Source: Carboxylicivirga sp964602515 (lineage in GTDB: Bacteria; Bacteroidota; Bacteroidia; Bacteroidales; Marinilabiliaceae). From it: DNA of 64,000 nucleotides. The notes beneath the pieces are model-generated. The model did no database searches, was not told the DNA's origin, and saw nothing but the letters and a program-made list of their open reading frames with translations. How positions within the stretch are numbered: the first letter of the stretch is position 1; each line of letters begins with the position of its first letter. Below are positions 1 through 7,561 of the stretch, one piece after another. A program made the translations under genes and the position numbers. The stretch lies in assembly GCA_964602515.1 (NCBI GenBank), contig CAZRRJ010000013.1:1-64000 (forward strand), given 5' to 3'.

Positions 1-55
1 ACCCCCGACCTGCTGATTACAAATCAGCTGCTCTAGCCAGCTGAGCTACATCGGC
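1..55 (-). tRNA. tRNA-Thr (UGU), 3' part outside window
   Basis: The complement reads as the 5' acceptor strand, D-arm, anticodon arm and start of the T-arm of a tRNA. The anticodon loop is TTTGTAA, giving anticodon UGU (threonine). All 55 visible bases are identical to bases 225-279 of the complete tRNA-Thr gene at 206-279, so this is a second copy of the same tRNA. The 3' end is lost at the window edge. Confidence 0.93.
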
Positions 56-64
56 AAAATAGAG

Positions 65-147
65 TGGGGAGAGCAGGATTCGAACCTGCGAAGTCATAAG
101 ACAACGGAGTTACAGTCCGTCCCAGTTGGCCGCTTTGGTATCTCCCC
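65..147 (-). tRNA. tRNA-Tyr (GUA)
   Basis: An 83-nt class II tRNA. The acceptor arms GGGGAGA and TCTCCCC pair, the discriminator base is A, the anticodon loop CTGTAAC gives GUA (tyrosine), and the T-arm contains GGTTCGAATCC. The long variable arm is expected for bacterial tRNA-Tyr. The 3' CCA is not encoded. It lies between two identical tRNA-Thr genes on the same strand, so one polycistronic tRNA transcript is likely. Confidence 0.95.
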
Positions 148-205
148 AACTGTAAAATTCAATACCTTAATACTTTAATGTGTTACCCTTTGATTACACT
201 TCAAG

Positions 206-279
206 AGCCGATGAAGGGACTCGAACCCCCGACCTGCTGATTACAAATCAGCTGCTCTAGCCAGCTGAGCTACATCGGC
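206..279 (-). tRNA. tRNA-Thr (UGU)
   Basis: A 74-nt tRNA with acceptor arms GCCGATG and CATCGGC and anticodon loop TTTGTAA (anticodon UGU, threonine). CCA is not encoded. Its 5' end lies only four bases after the 3' end of the SRP RNA, so RNase P processing of this tRNA should also set the SRP RNA 3' end. The second copy at 1-55 is identical over the visible length. Confidence 0.95.
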
Positions 280-283
280 GGGT

Positions 284-380
284 GGGTAAGCTACCCACGT
301 CGCACTGCTACAACCGTTTACCCTTGCTGCCGTCAGGCCCTGGGGGAGTTCAACGGGAGCTAGTCGCATGAGACTTACCC
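284..380 (-). ncRNA. ffs: Signal recognition particle RNA (4.5S-like)
   Basis: A 97-nt RNA on the minus strand. The terminal helix GGGTAAG/CTTACCC closes it. The centre carries the conserved SRP domain IV core, read as CCCCCAGG, then GCC, a UGAC tetraloop, GGC, then AGCAAGGG. UGAC fits the URRC class of SRP tetraloops, used in place of the commoner GGAA. The length fits the small bacterial SRP RNA without an Alu domain. It binds Ffh for co-translational targeting. The exact 5' end may lie a few bases upstream, closer to the predicted start site near 397. Confidence 0.9.
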
Positions 381-403
381 GTATTCCTTTGTGATTGCGG
401 ATG

Positions 404-434
404 CAAAAGTATAACAATTCCATTTACGTGCAAA
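404..434 (-). promoter_or_regulatory. Bacteroidota consensus promoter for SRP RNA and tRNAs
   Basis: On the minus strand the sequence is TTTG (434-431), 19 nt, then TACTTTTG (411-404). This matches the Bacteroidota primary sigma consensus TTTG/TAnnTTTG exactly, at the usual spacing. Transcription would start near 397, about 17 nt before the SRP RNA, and run through all three tRNA genes. Confidence 0.8.
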
Positions 435-600
435 TATTCAAGCCACCTTTTTTTTACTCTAAGTTCTAAAGTGGTGATAATGAAAAACAAAAAATAATTA
501 AATATTTAAATTAAAATTACTCACCCCGTTTAATTTAATTACAGCACACTCTACATTCAAATGATTTTGTATTTTAGTTGAATAATTTAAAAACAGAATC

Positions 601-1146
601 ATGGAAAAACAAAACCCATCTATCTTTAAAAGTGCAATGACATATGGCCTTTATATGGGGCTGATTTTAATCGTTTATGCTTTAGTACTTTACTTTGCAG
701 GTTTAACAGGTAATACTGCAGCTGGTTATTTTACTTACCTCGTTTATATTGGAATGCTTTGCTATACAATGATCAACTTTCGGGATAAGGAAAACGGCGG
801 TGCGCTTGCATATGGACAAGGTGTGGGCTTAGGGACTTTTACAATGGTAGTTGGTGGTGTTTTGTCAAGTATCTTCTCTTTTATCTTAATGAAATATATC
901 GATCCCGGTTTAATGGATCAGTTGGTGAATAAAGCCTTGGAAGATGCTATGGCAAAGGGTACGCCGGAAGAACAACTGGAAATGGTTGAAAAAATGGTAC
1001 GTATGTTTACAAATCCAACAGCTGTTTTGTTATTGGGTATTTTCGGTAGTGGTTTTATAGGTGCTATAATTTCGCTTATCTTAGCAGCTATATTTAAAAA
1101 AGAACCTTCAATATTTGATAGTACTGAAGTTGTAGAAGAAGCATAG
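601..1146 (+). CDS. DUF4199 family membrane protein
   Basis: A 181-residue protein with four hydrophobic segments (about 13-33, 42-60, 76-98 and 140-166) and a charged loop at 100-136, matching the DUF4199 family of small integral membrane proteins nearly confined to Bacteroidota. No function is known. It is followed one base later by a glycosyltransferase family 2 gene, and this DUF4199-GT2 pairing is common in the phylum, so the two probably act together in envelope glycan or lipid metabolism (inference). ATG start; no consensus promoter was recognised in the preceding 180 bp. Confidence 0.85.
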   Translation: MEKQNPSIFKSAMTYGLYMGLILIVYALVLYFAGLTGNTAAGYFTYLVYIGMLCYTMINFRDKENGGALAYGQGVGLGTFTMVVGGVLSSIFSFILMKYIDPGLMDQLVNKALEDAMAKGTPEEQLEMVEKMVRMFTNPTAVLLLGIFGSGFIGAIISLILAAIFKKEPSIFDSTEVVEEA

Positions 1147-1147
1147 T

Positions 1148-2095
1148 ATGGATTTATCAATAGTAATTCCTTTATATAACGAAGAAGAATCAATAAAAGA
1201 ATTATATGCATGGATTCAGCGGGTTATTGACCCGCTGAATTGGTCTTATGAGGTGGTGTTTATTGACGATGGAAGTACAGACACCTCATGGCAGGTAATT
1301 GAAGAGCTGAAAGAGAAATACGCTTCAGTTAAGGGCATTAAATTTCGTCGTAACTATGGTAAATCAGCAGGCTTATATTGTGGCTTTGAGGCGGCAGAAG
1401 GAGATGTTGTTATTACCATGGACGCAGATTTGCAGGATAGCCCGGAAGAAATTCCTGATTTGGTACGAATGGTTCGTGAAGAAAATTACCATATTGTTAG
1501 TGGCTGGAAAAAGAAACGATATGATCCCATAAGCAAAACATTACCCAGCAAGTTATTTAATCGGACAGTACGTGTTGTATCGGGCATAAAACTACATGAT
1601 TTTAACTGTGGGCTCAAAGCTTACAGGAAAGAAGTAATTAAAAATATTGAAGTTTATGGCGAAATGCATCGTTATATTCCTTTAATAGCCAAACAAGCCG
1701 GTTTTAACCGTATAGGCGAAAAGATTGTGCAACACCAGGAGCGTAAGTATGGGGTATCTAAATTTGGAATAGAGCGCACCATAAAAGGATTTCTGGATTT
1801 ACTGTCGGTAACTTTTATTTCTAAGTTTGGTAAACGGCCAATGCATTTGTTTGGTGCACTGGGTACCTTAATGTTTGTTGTTGGATTTGGTTCAGCGCTG
1901 GGCTTAGGTTTAAGTAAGTTGTGGTATGTGTATCATAATATAGCTGCCAGGCTGGTAACAGACAGCCCCTATTTTTATATTTCACTGGTCAGTATGGTTA
2001 TTGGAACACAACTGTTTTTAGCCGGATTTTTAGCCGAGCTGGTATCGCGGAATGGTTCAGAACGTAACCGGTATCATATCTCAAAACGTATATAA
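1148..2095 (+). CDS. Glycosyltransferase family 2, polyprenyl-phosphate sugar transferase type
   Basis: A 315-residue GT-A fold enzyme. N-terminal nucleotide-binding motifs are VIPLYNEE (6-13) and DDGSTD (40-45); the metal-binding DAD is at 92-94, and a QHQ-containing acceptor-side motif lies near 195. Two C-terminal membrane helices (about 232-256 and 276-299) match the dolichyl-phosphate-mannose synthase/GtrB-like subgroup, which moves a sugar from a nucleotide donor to undecaprenyl phosphate on the inner face of the cytoplasmic membrane. The exact sugar cannot be read. It starts one base after the DUF4199 stop and runs two bases short of the next gene, so it sits in a three-gene operon. 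Confidence 0.88.
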   Translation: MDLSIVIPLYNEEESIKELYAWIQRVIDPLNWSYEVVFIDDGSTDTSWQVIEELKEKYASVKGIKFRRNYGKSAGLYCGFEAAEGDVVITMDADLQDSPEEIPDLVRMVREENYHIVSGWKKKRYDPISKTLPSKLFNRTVRVVSGIKLHDFNCGLKAYRKEVIKNIEVYGEMHRYIPLIAKQAGFNRIGEKIVQHQERKYGVSKFGIERTIKGFLDLLSVTFISKFGKRPMHLFGALGTLMFVVGFGSALGLGLSKLWYVYHNIAARLVTDSPYFYISLVSMVIGTQLFLAGFLAELVSRNGSERNRYHISKRI

Positions 2096-2097
2096 AT

Positions 2098-2817
2098 ATG
2101 ACATCTTATAGCCAGATTGTAGAGGCATACGATCTGTTGTTCCCTCTTAATATAAAGCAGGTTGAATTTGTTGAAAAAACACTTGGGAATAGCCTGGTGG
2201 CTAAAACGATTATGGATATAGGCTGTGGTACAGGATCACTTTCAATTGCTTTGGCAAGGCGAAGTGCTAAAATGCGAGCCTTTGATTTTGATGCCGGAAT
2301 GATTGCGAGAGCCAATGAGAAAAGGCCGCAGGCACTCAATCTTGAGTTTTTGCAAGGCGATATGAAAACAAGCCCTGTACTATATCCAAATATAATGTTT
2401 GATGCGGCACTTTGTTTTGGCAATACACTCGTTCACTTGTCATCCGTAGATGAAGTAAATATTGTTTTTAAGAATGTTGCTAAGCAGCTTAAAGAAGGGG
2501 GCAAACTGCTGTTTCAGATCATTAATTACGATAGAGTATTAGCCAATAAGGTTAATGCACTTCCAACAATACAAACAAATAAATACACTTTCATTCGTAA
2601 TTATATTCACAGAACTGATGGAAATATTGATTTTGAGACCATCCTTTCTTCTTCGGAAAATGTAATTAAGAATACAGTTACACTTTTGGCCTTAACAAAA
2701 GCACAGCTTACCCACTTATTAAACCCCCTTTTTAAAAATGTGAGCTACTATAGCGGTTTTGATAACAGAAACTGGACTAAGGATAGCTTTCACCTGGTTG
2801 TGGAGGCAACTAAGTAA
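2098..2817 (+). CDS. Class I SAM-dependent methyltransferase
   Basis: A 239-residue Rossmann-type methyltransferase. Motif I is DIGCGTG (40-46), followed by an acidic residue in AFDFD ending strand 2 and the GDMK region typical of motif II/III. The substrate is unknown; the compact form with no extra domain resembles small-molecule methyltransferases. It starts two bases after the glycosyltransferase stop, so it is the third gene of that operon. Its last eight bases overlap the 3' end of the convergent Nudix gene. Confidence 0.85.
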   Translation: MTSYSQIVEAYDLLFPLNIKQVEFVEKTLGNSLVAKTIMDIGCGTGSLSIALARRSAKMRAFDFDAGMIARANEKRPQALNLEFLQGDMKTSPVLYPNIMFDAALCFGNTLVHLSSVDEVNIVFKNVAKQLKEGGKLLFQIINYDRVLANKVNALPTIQTNKYTFIRNYIHRTDGNIDFETILSSSENVIKNTVTLLALTKAQLTHLLNPLFKNVSYYSGFDNRNWTKDSFHLVVEATK

Positions 2818-3262
2818 TTGATGCTTTTAACAGCTCAACCACTTTTTTATCAATTGGAAAGGTAAAATCTTTGGAGTCAAGCTGGTTAAGAGCAACCCAT
2901 CTGAAGGATTGGCTTCCTTCAATAGCAGCTATTTCATTAGGGATACGGGTAATTTTTATTTTATCAAGCTCTTTGGTACTTACCGTATAATAAATACTCA
3001 TTAACTGCATATTTTTAAAAGAAAAGGCCTCCTGGAAATAATCGGTCGTGTAAAAATGCGTATCAACTTCGATGCTGATACCAAGCTCTTCTTTAAACTC
3101 CCTTTTAAGGCAGTCAATAGTCCCCTCACCGTACTCTAATCCTCCTCCCGGAAACTTAGTCATAAATAGATCAAACCTGTATTCATCAGTTAGCAGAATT
3201 TCCTTTTCTGCATTGATTAAAAGGCCATAAACACGTATGTTAAAAGTGTGTGGTGAACTCAT
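2810..3262 (-). CDS. Nudix hydrolase
   Basis: A 150-residue single-domain protein with a complete Nudix box at residues 40-62 (Gx5Ex7REFxEExGI, with R54, E55, E58 and E59 present). The family hydrolyses nucleoside diphosphates linked to another group, using Mg2+ bound by the box glutamates. The substrate cannot be predicted. It lies downstream of miaA on the same strand but behind a probable intrinsic terminator, so it may be transcribed mainly on its own. It converges with the methyltransferase gene with an 8-bp overlap. Confidence 0.9.
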   Translation of the reverse strand: MSSPHTFNIRVYGLLINAEKEILLTDEYRFDLFMTKFPGGGLEYGEGTIDCLKREFKEELGISIEVDTHFYTTDYFQEAFSFKNMQLMSIYYTVSTKELDKIKITRIPNEIAAIEGSQSFRWVALNQLDSKDFTFPIDKKVVELLKASIT

Positions 3263-3276
3263 AGGAGGAAATATGA

Positions 3277-3335
3277 AAAAAACACCGGGTCATTAAGTTT
3301 GTAAACCGCGAGCAAGGATTTGCTATTGACCCGGT
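3277..3335 (-). terminator. Intrinsic terminator at the end of miaA
   Basis: On the minus strand ACCGGGTCA (3335-3327) pairs with TGACCCGGT (3293-3285), and a run of seven T follows after one G (3283-3277). The loop is 33 nt and holds a smaller AGCAA/TTGCT hairpin. The upstream arm overlaps the last codons of miaA. Confidence 0.65.
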
Positions 3336-4246
3336 GGGTTAAAACAATCTAATTCTGAAGTAACAAAGTTAATGATTTTTTCAACGTCTTTGGGATGAAA
3401 CCACTTAATATCCTTATCACGTCTGAACCATGAGAGCTGGCGTTTGGCATACCGGCGTGAGTTACGTTTTATTAACTCAATGGCAGTGTCTGCATCATAC
3501 TCTCCATCCCAATGACCAAAAATTTCTTTATAACCAACGGTATTAAGTGAGTTGTGGTTCTTTAGGTGATAAAAAGCCTTGGCTTCATCAAATAACCCCT
3601 CCTTAACCATTATATCAACACGGTAGTTAATACGATTATAAAGCTCTGCCCTATCCATATCAAGCCCGATCTTTAGTATGTTAAAAGGGCGTTTCCGGTT
3701 TGTGTTGGTACGTAAAGAACTATATGGTTTGCCAGTCATAAGACAGACTTCCAGTGCATGCATAACGCGTTTGTGATTTTTAAGATCAACCTGCTTATAA
3801 AATTCAGGATCAAGCATTTTAAGCTGTCTTCGTATAGCGTCCAGGCCTTTATTGTTATACAAATCCATTACCTCCTGACGAAGTTCAGGATCAATAGTAG
3901 GCAAATCATCAATGCCTTTACAAACAGCATCCACATACATCATTGAACCACCTGTCATAAGTACGCTATTGTGCGATAAGAATAGTTTATCGAGTAATTT
4001 TAGTACATCCTGCTCAAACTCAAAAGCATTATAATAATCTAAAACAGAATGTGTAGCCACCATGTGGTGCTTTACTTCACTAAGTTGATCAGGTGTAGGT
4101 GCAGCCGTACCAATTTTAAGTTCTTTAAATATCTGACGGCTGTCTGACGATATTATTTCAGTATTAAGTGTCTGAGCCAGGCGAAGGCTGAGTTCTGTTT
4201 TGCCGATGCCTGTCGGCCCGATTAATACTACAAGGGTATGTGTCAT
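3323..4246 (-). CDS. miaA: tRNA dimethylallyltransferase
   Basis: A 307-residue protein of usual length for MiaA, which transfers the dimethylallyl group of DMAPP to N6 of A37 in tRNAs that read codons starting with U. The P-loop GPTGIGKT is at 10-17, the conserved SSDSRQ at 33-38 and a TGGSMMY motif near 100. The C-terminal half has the family's KRQLSWFRRD tRNA-binding segment. The next gene upstream on the same strand is the pRiA4b-ORF3-like gene 19 bp away, so the two are likely co-transcribed. A terminator overlaps the 3' end. Confidence 0.97.
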   Translation of the reverse strand: MTHTLVVLIGPTGIGKTELSLRLAQTLNTEIISSDSRQIFKELKIGTAAPTPDQLSEVKHHMVATHSVLDYYNAFEFEQDVLKLLDKLFLSHNSVLMTGGSMMYVDAVCKGIDDLPTIDPELRQEVMDLYNNKGLDAIRRQLKMLDPEFYKQVDLKNHKRVMHALEVCLMTGKPYSSLRTNTNRKRPFNILKIGLDMDRAELYNRINYRVDIMVKEGLFDEAKAFYHLKNHNSLNTVGYKEIFGHWDGEYDADTAIELIKRNSRRYAKRQLSWFRRDKDIKWFHPKDVEKIINFVTSELDCFNPPGQ

Positions 4247-4265
4247 TGATTACTTTGATTATTGA

Positions 4266-4820
4266 CTAGTAGTGGTCTGACAGATCATCCAGGTTAATAT
4301 CGCTATCCATATCTAAATTGTCCAGGCTATCAAAATCAAGAGAATCAATAGAACCATCAAATATATCTTCATGAAAATTCATTTCTTGTCTCCTCGTATT
4401 CCCGTTTAAATCTCCAATTAAAATTTGTTCAGGAGCTGTGCCTTCATTCCGGTAGCAATTAGGTTGCTCAAGTGTTCCCTCGGCAATTTTTATAACCTCC
4501 ATAAAAAAGCCTCTCTCCGAAAAGAAATCAAATACGTAAAGCAGGCGTTGTCCTTCCTCAAACAGGTAATCAGACAGCAGCGTATCTTGCATAACTCTTA
4601 ACAGGTCAGAGCTACTATCGGCCATGTCGAACAACGTAATTTCCATTTCCTTATTCCATTCTTTGTCTGTTGTGAAAAAGGAAGCCATTTGGGTGGCATC
4701 GTATTCCAGGAGTTTTTGTATGGTGTTATGGAGGTCGGCAAAAGTCAGTGTGTCATCAATGGCTATTTCTTTCACAAAGGCTTCTATCTCGTGAGATAAT
4801 ATTCTTAAATAAACAATCAT
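4266..4820 (-). CDS. Plasmid pRiA4b ORF-3-like (IS1096 TnpR-like) protein
   Basis: About 184 residues from the ATG at 4820. A longer reading from 4886 is open, but a good promoter lies inside that extension (4856-4887), so the internal start is preferred. The N-terminal 100 residues, beginning MIVYLRILS and including the pattern DTLTFADLHNTIQ, resemble the PF07929 family, often labelled IS1096 passenger protein. In Bacteroidota these occur as chromosomal genes without any transposon. The C-terminus is very acidic and low in complexity (Asp/Ser/Leu repeats). Function unknown. It precedes miaA by 19 bp. Confidence 0.7.
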   Translation of the reverse strand: MIVYLRILSHEIEAFVKEIAIDDTLTFADLHNTIQKLLEYDATQMASFFTTDKEWNKEMEITLFDMADSSSDLLRVMQDTLLSDYLFEEGQRLLYVFDFFSERGFFMEVIKIAEGTLEQPNCYRNEGTAPEQILIGDLNGNTRRQEMNFHEDIFDGSIDSLDFDSLDNLDMDSDINLDDLSDHY

Positions 4821-4855
4821 TGTACTAGTTTTCTTGTTGACTGGGTCGTGACCTG

Positions 4856-4887
4856 CAAAAGTATGAAAAATACACTCATGTAGCAAT
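4856..4887 (-). promoter_or_regulatory. Promoter for the pRiA4b-like gene and miaA
   Basis: Minus-strand ATTG (4887-4884), 20 nt, then TACTTTTG (4863-4856), a close match to TTTG/TAnnTTTG. The predicted start near 4849 gives a leader of about 29 nt to the ATG at 4820 and rules out the longer reading from 4886 for this transcript. Confidence 0.6.
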
Positions 4888-4923
4888 TACGCAGTTGTTA
4901 AAAGATTTAAACATTGATAAATG

Positions 4924-4931
4924 TAGATTTG
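4924..4931 (+). promoter_or_regulatory. Putative -7 element for the DUF302 gene
   Basis: TAGATTTG matches TAnnTTTG and would start transcription about 20 nt before the ATG at 4960. No clear TTTG occurs at the right distance upstream, so this is a half match only. Confidence 0.4.
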
Positions 4932-4959
4932 TTAATATTAAGTACTAAACACTTATAAA

Positions 4960-5433
4960 ATGGAAAAAATAGTATTATTCATTGTTGGATTAATTATTGG
5001 TGCAGTGATAACCGTACTTATAGTTAAAAACATGGCGCCTAAAATAATGGTGCTTGAAAGTAAAAGCCAGTACGGATTTGAAGAAACGCTGGAGCGTTTG
5101 CAGGTATCGGTTGATTCTTTGGGATGGAAAACCCCACACGTACATGATTTGCAGGCCACTATGGCCAGGTTTAATTACGATGTTAGTAAAGTAAAAGTTA
5201 TGGAAGTGTGCAAGCCTGGTATTGCCCATTTGGTATTAGCAAAGGATGATGAACGTATTGTTTCAACAATGATGCCTTGTCGTATCTCTGTTTATGAAAA
5301 AAGTGACGGGCATGTGTATATTAGTCGGTTGAATAGTGTGAGAATAGGAGGAATGTTTGGTGGAATAATTGCAAAAGCAATGGATAAAGCAGGAAAAGAG
5401 AGTGAACAGATTATACAAACGGTAACACAGTAA
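4960..5433 (+). CDS. DUF302 domain protein with N-terminal membrane anchor
   Basis: A 157-residue protein. Residues 3-23 form one membrane helix; residues about 34-140 fit the DUF302 alpha/beta domain (YGFEETLERL start, then PCRISVYEKSDGHVYIS). DUF302 proteins are small ligand- or metal-binding-like domains with no settled function. The topology suggests the domain faces the periplasm. It is divergent from the pRiA4b-like gene across a 139-bp region with promoters both ways. Confidence 0.8.
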   Translation: MEKIVLFIVGLIIGAVITVLIVKNMAPKIMVLESKSQYGFEETLERLQVSVDSLGWKTPHVHDLQATMARFNYDVSKVKVMEVCKPGIAHLVLAKDDERIVSTMMPCRISVYEKSDGHVYISRLNSVRIGGMFGGIIAKAMDKAGKESEQIIQTVTQ

Positions 5434-5669
5434 ATTATGATTAGATAGAAAAATGAGTAAATTCACAATCTCTTTTTTTGAGCTCCTGGACAGGTGTGTA
5501 TTGTTGCTTTTGCAGCATTTGAAAATGATTTATATACACAACCTTATAAAATAATAATAAGGAAGACTTAATTTTTAGAGTTTTATGAAATGTATTATGA
5601 AGTTGTTCAGTAATTTAATTAACAACAGTGATTGCTTATCAACCAGGTAACTATATATTGTATTGCAAA

Positions 5670-6092
5670 ATGAAAAAAGGATTAATTTTACTCACAATCA
5701 TAGGTGTAATAGCAGCTTGTGGTTCACCCAAAAAAGAAAAAGAGCAGGGTGCAGTGTTGAAAATGGTTGTTACAGATCAACACCCGGGGCACCTGGAGTA
5801 TAAAAAGCATTGTATGGCTTGCCACCAGCGTGATGCCCGGGGTATACCGGGCATGTATCCGCCACTTGCTGACAATAAAGTTGTTTCAGGAGAAAAAGTG
5901 CCGCTGATTAATATTATGCTGAACGGTTTGAGTGGTGAAATTGAGGTTAATGGAGAAACCTATAATGGTGTAATGGCAAGTTACAGGAACTTGTCTGATA
6001 AAGAACTTGCAGATATATTGAACTATATACGCTCGGGATTTGGTAATTCAGGTGAGGAGATTACTGTTGAAGAAGTAAAAGCTTTGAGATAG
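5670..6092 (+). CDS. Cytochrome c lipoprotein
   Basis: About 140 residues from the ATG at 5670, chosen because it gives a clean lipoprotein signal (hydrophobic 3-15, lipobox ending at Cys17); an earlier start at 5628 would put non-signal sequence in front. A single class I cytochrome c domain follows: haem motif CMACH at 48-52 and a likely axial Met at about 102 in GVMASY. The residues after Cys17 (GSPKKEK) are basic, not acidic, so it probably faces the periplasm. The redox partner is unknown and no oxidase gene is adjacent. Confidence 0.87.
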   Translation: MKKGLILLTIIGVIAACGSPKKEKEQGAVLKMVVTDQHPGHLEYKKHCMACHQRDARGIPGMYPPLADNKVVSGEKVPLINIMLNGLSGEIEVNGETYNGVMASYRNLSDKELADILNYIRSGFGNSGEEITVEEVKALR

Positions 6093-6313
6093 TTATTGTA
6101 CTGGGGCCATTACATGAAGAAAATTGCTGTTTTCAAGTGAGATATATAAGCTTTGAATAAAGAGCTGATTTGCTGCGTCAAATCTTATTAAAATAGTGTT
6201 CTAGTTGTTGTAAATCAGTTATTTATTTTAATCTTAGTTTTAAAATTTAAATCGATCGCAGGTTATTAAAAATTCTTATTTTTACCGTGCAATACAAAGA
6301 AAACTACTTGTGA

Positions 6314-7555
6314 ATGAAAAAAAGTAAAAAGGGGTTTATAACCCGCTCCCTTCATACATCATTTCCTGAAAAAGATGCTTATAATGCCTTGCACATGCCT
6401 GTGTACGATGGTGTGGCTTATGAGTTTGAGAGTGCAGAAGATATTTCGGATACCTTTGCCGGTAAGAAATTTGCACATGCTTATTCGCGTACATCAAACC
6501 CTACCGTTGAACATTTCGAAAATAAGATCAAGGCAGTTACTGAAGCACATGCCGTTGTGGCCTTATCATCCGGCATGGCTGCTATCTCCAATGTTTTAAT
6601 AAGTATGGTAGAGCAAGGAGGGAATGTGGTAGCCTCTAATCATTTGTTTGGTCACTCATATGCCTTATTAAAGCAAACGCTACCATCTCTGGGCATTGAA
6701 GTTCGTTTTGCAGATATGACGGATATGGAGGTGGTACAGGCCATAACAGACAAGCAAACAAGGGTATATTTCTTTGAGACAATAACCAATCCGCAATTGG
6801 AAATAGTTGATTTAAAATTGTTGTCGCAGCTTGCTAAACAAAACAATGTTGCAGTGGTGTGTGATAGTACCCTTACACCGCCCTATGTTTTACATTCAAA
6901 ACCATTTGGTGTTGATGTTGAAGTCATGTCTACAACCAAATTTATTTCAGGTGGAGCTGCTGCTTTTGGTGGTGTAGTAGTTGATAATGGCCTTTTTGAT
7001 TATTCTAAACTGCCGGCGTTGGGCTCATGGTCGGATAAGTTTGGTAAAGATGCCCTGGTGGCGCGCATACGTAAGGAAATATTCCGCCATCTGGGGGGAA
7101 CGATGACAGCTCATACAGCTCACTTTATGAACCTGGGCTTGGATATTATGCCGCTTCGTATTGATCGTTGTGTTGAGAACTGTAAAATTTTAGCACTTTT
7201 TTTTGAAGCTCACGAACGGGTTAAATCTTATAATTACCCGGGCGTGCAAGGGCAAAAAGGGTATGAACTGGCACAGCAACAATTTTCAGGTAAGCCTGGT
7301 GCTGTTATGACATTTGATTTGGAATCCAAAGCCGCTTGTTTTAAGTTTTTTAATCGTCTCAAGGTAATGCGTAAAGCAACAAACCTTAATGATAATAAAA
7401 CCTTAATTATTCATCCAGAATCAACAATATACGCTGAATTTTCTGATAAAGAAAAACAGGAAATGGGAGTGCGGCCAACCATGATGCGTTTGTCTGTGGG
7501 GATTGAAGAAATAGAAGATTTGATAGAAGACTTAAGGCAGGCCTTACAATATTAA
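6314..7555 (+). CDS. Cys/Met metabolism PLP enzyme, O-acetylhomoserine sulfhydrylase-like
   Basis: A 413-residue fold-type I PLP enzyme. YSRTSNPT (57-64) binds the phosphate, D184 would hold the pyridine nitrogen, and K209 in STTKFISGG is the Schiff-base lysine. Cystathionine gamma-synthase, gamma-lyase and O-acetylhomoserine sulfhydrylase share these. The sulfhydrylase-like choice rests on the sequence style (LGGTMTAHTAHFMNLG) and the nearby sulfide-producing genes, and is tentative. In that role it would make homocysteine from O-acetylhomoserine and sulfide. The barrel protein gene follows after 6 bp. No SAM riboswitch was recognised upstream. Confidence 0.85.
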   Translation: MKKSKKGFITRSLHTSFPEKDAYNALHMPVYDGVAYEFESAEDISDTFAGKKFAHAYSRTSNPTVEHFENKIKAVTEAHAVVALSSGMAAISNVLISMVEQGGNVVASNHLFGHSYALLKQTLPSLGIEVRFADMTDMEVVQAITDKQTRVYFFETITNPQLEIVDLKLLSQLAKQNNVAVVCDSTLTPPYVLHSKPFGVDVEVMSTTKFISGGAAAFGGVVVDNGLFDYSKLPALGSWSDKFGKDALVARIRKEIFRHLGGTMTAHTAHFMNLGLDIMPLRIDRCVENCKILALFFEAHERVKSYNYPGVQGQKGYELAQQQFSGKPGAVMTFDLESKAACFKFFNRLKVMRKATNLNDNKTLIIHPESTIYAEFSDKEKQEMGVRPTMMRLSVGIEEIEDLIEDLRQALQY

Positions 7556-7561
7556 AAAAGT

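Noticed and set aside
3264..3297. A seven-codon ORF with a strong AGGAGG sequence, opposite the Nudix start
   Set aside because: The A-run and GGTCA belong to the miaA terminator, and Shine-Dalgarno sites are not informative in Bacteroidota.
4266..4820. Possible insertion element, because the gene resembles an IS1096 passenger protein
   Set aside because: No transposase, terminal inverted repeats or target duplications flank it; it has a normal promoter and leads into miaA.
6093..6313. Possible SAM riboswitch before the O-acetylhomoserine sulfhydrylase-like gene
   Set aside because: The conserved cores and paired stems of the SAM riboswitch classes I know were not found; the leader is AT-rich with little pairing.
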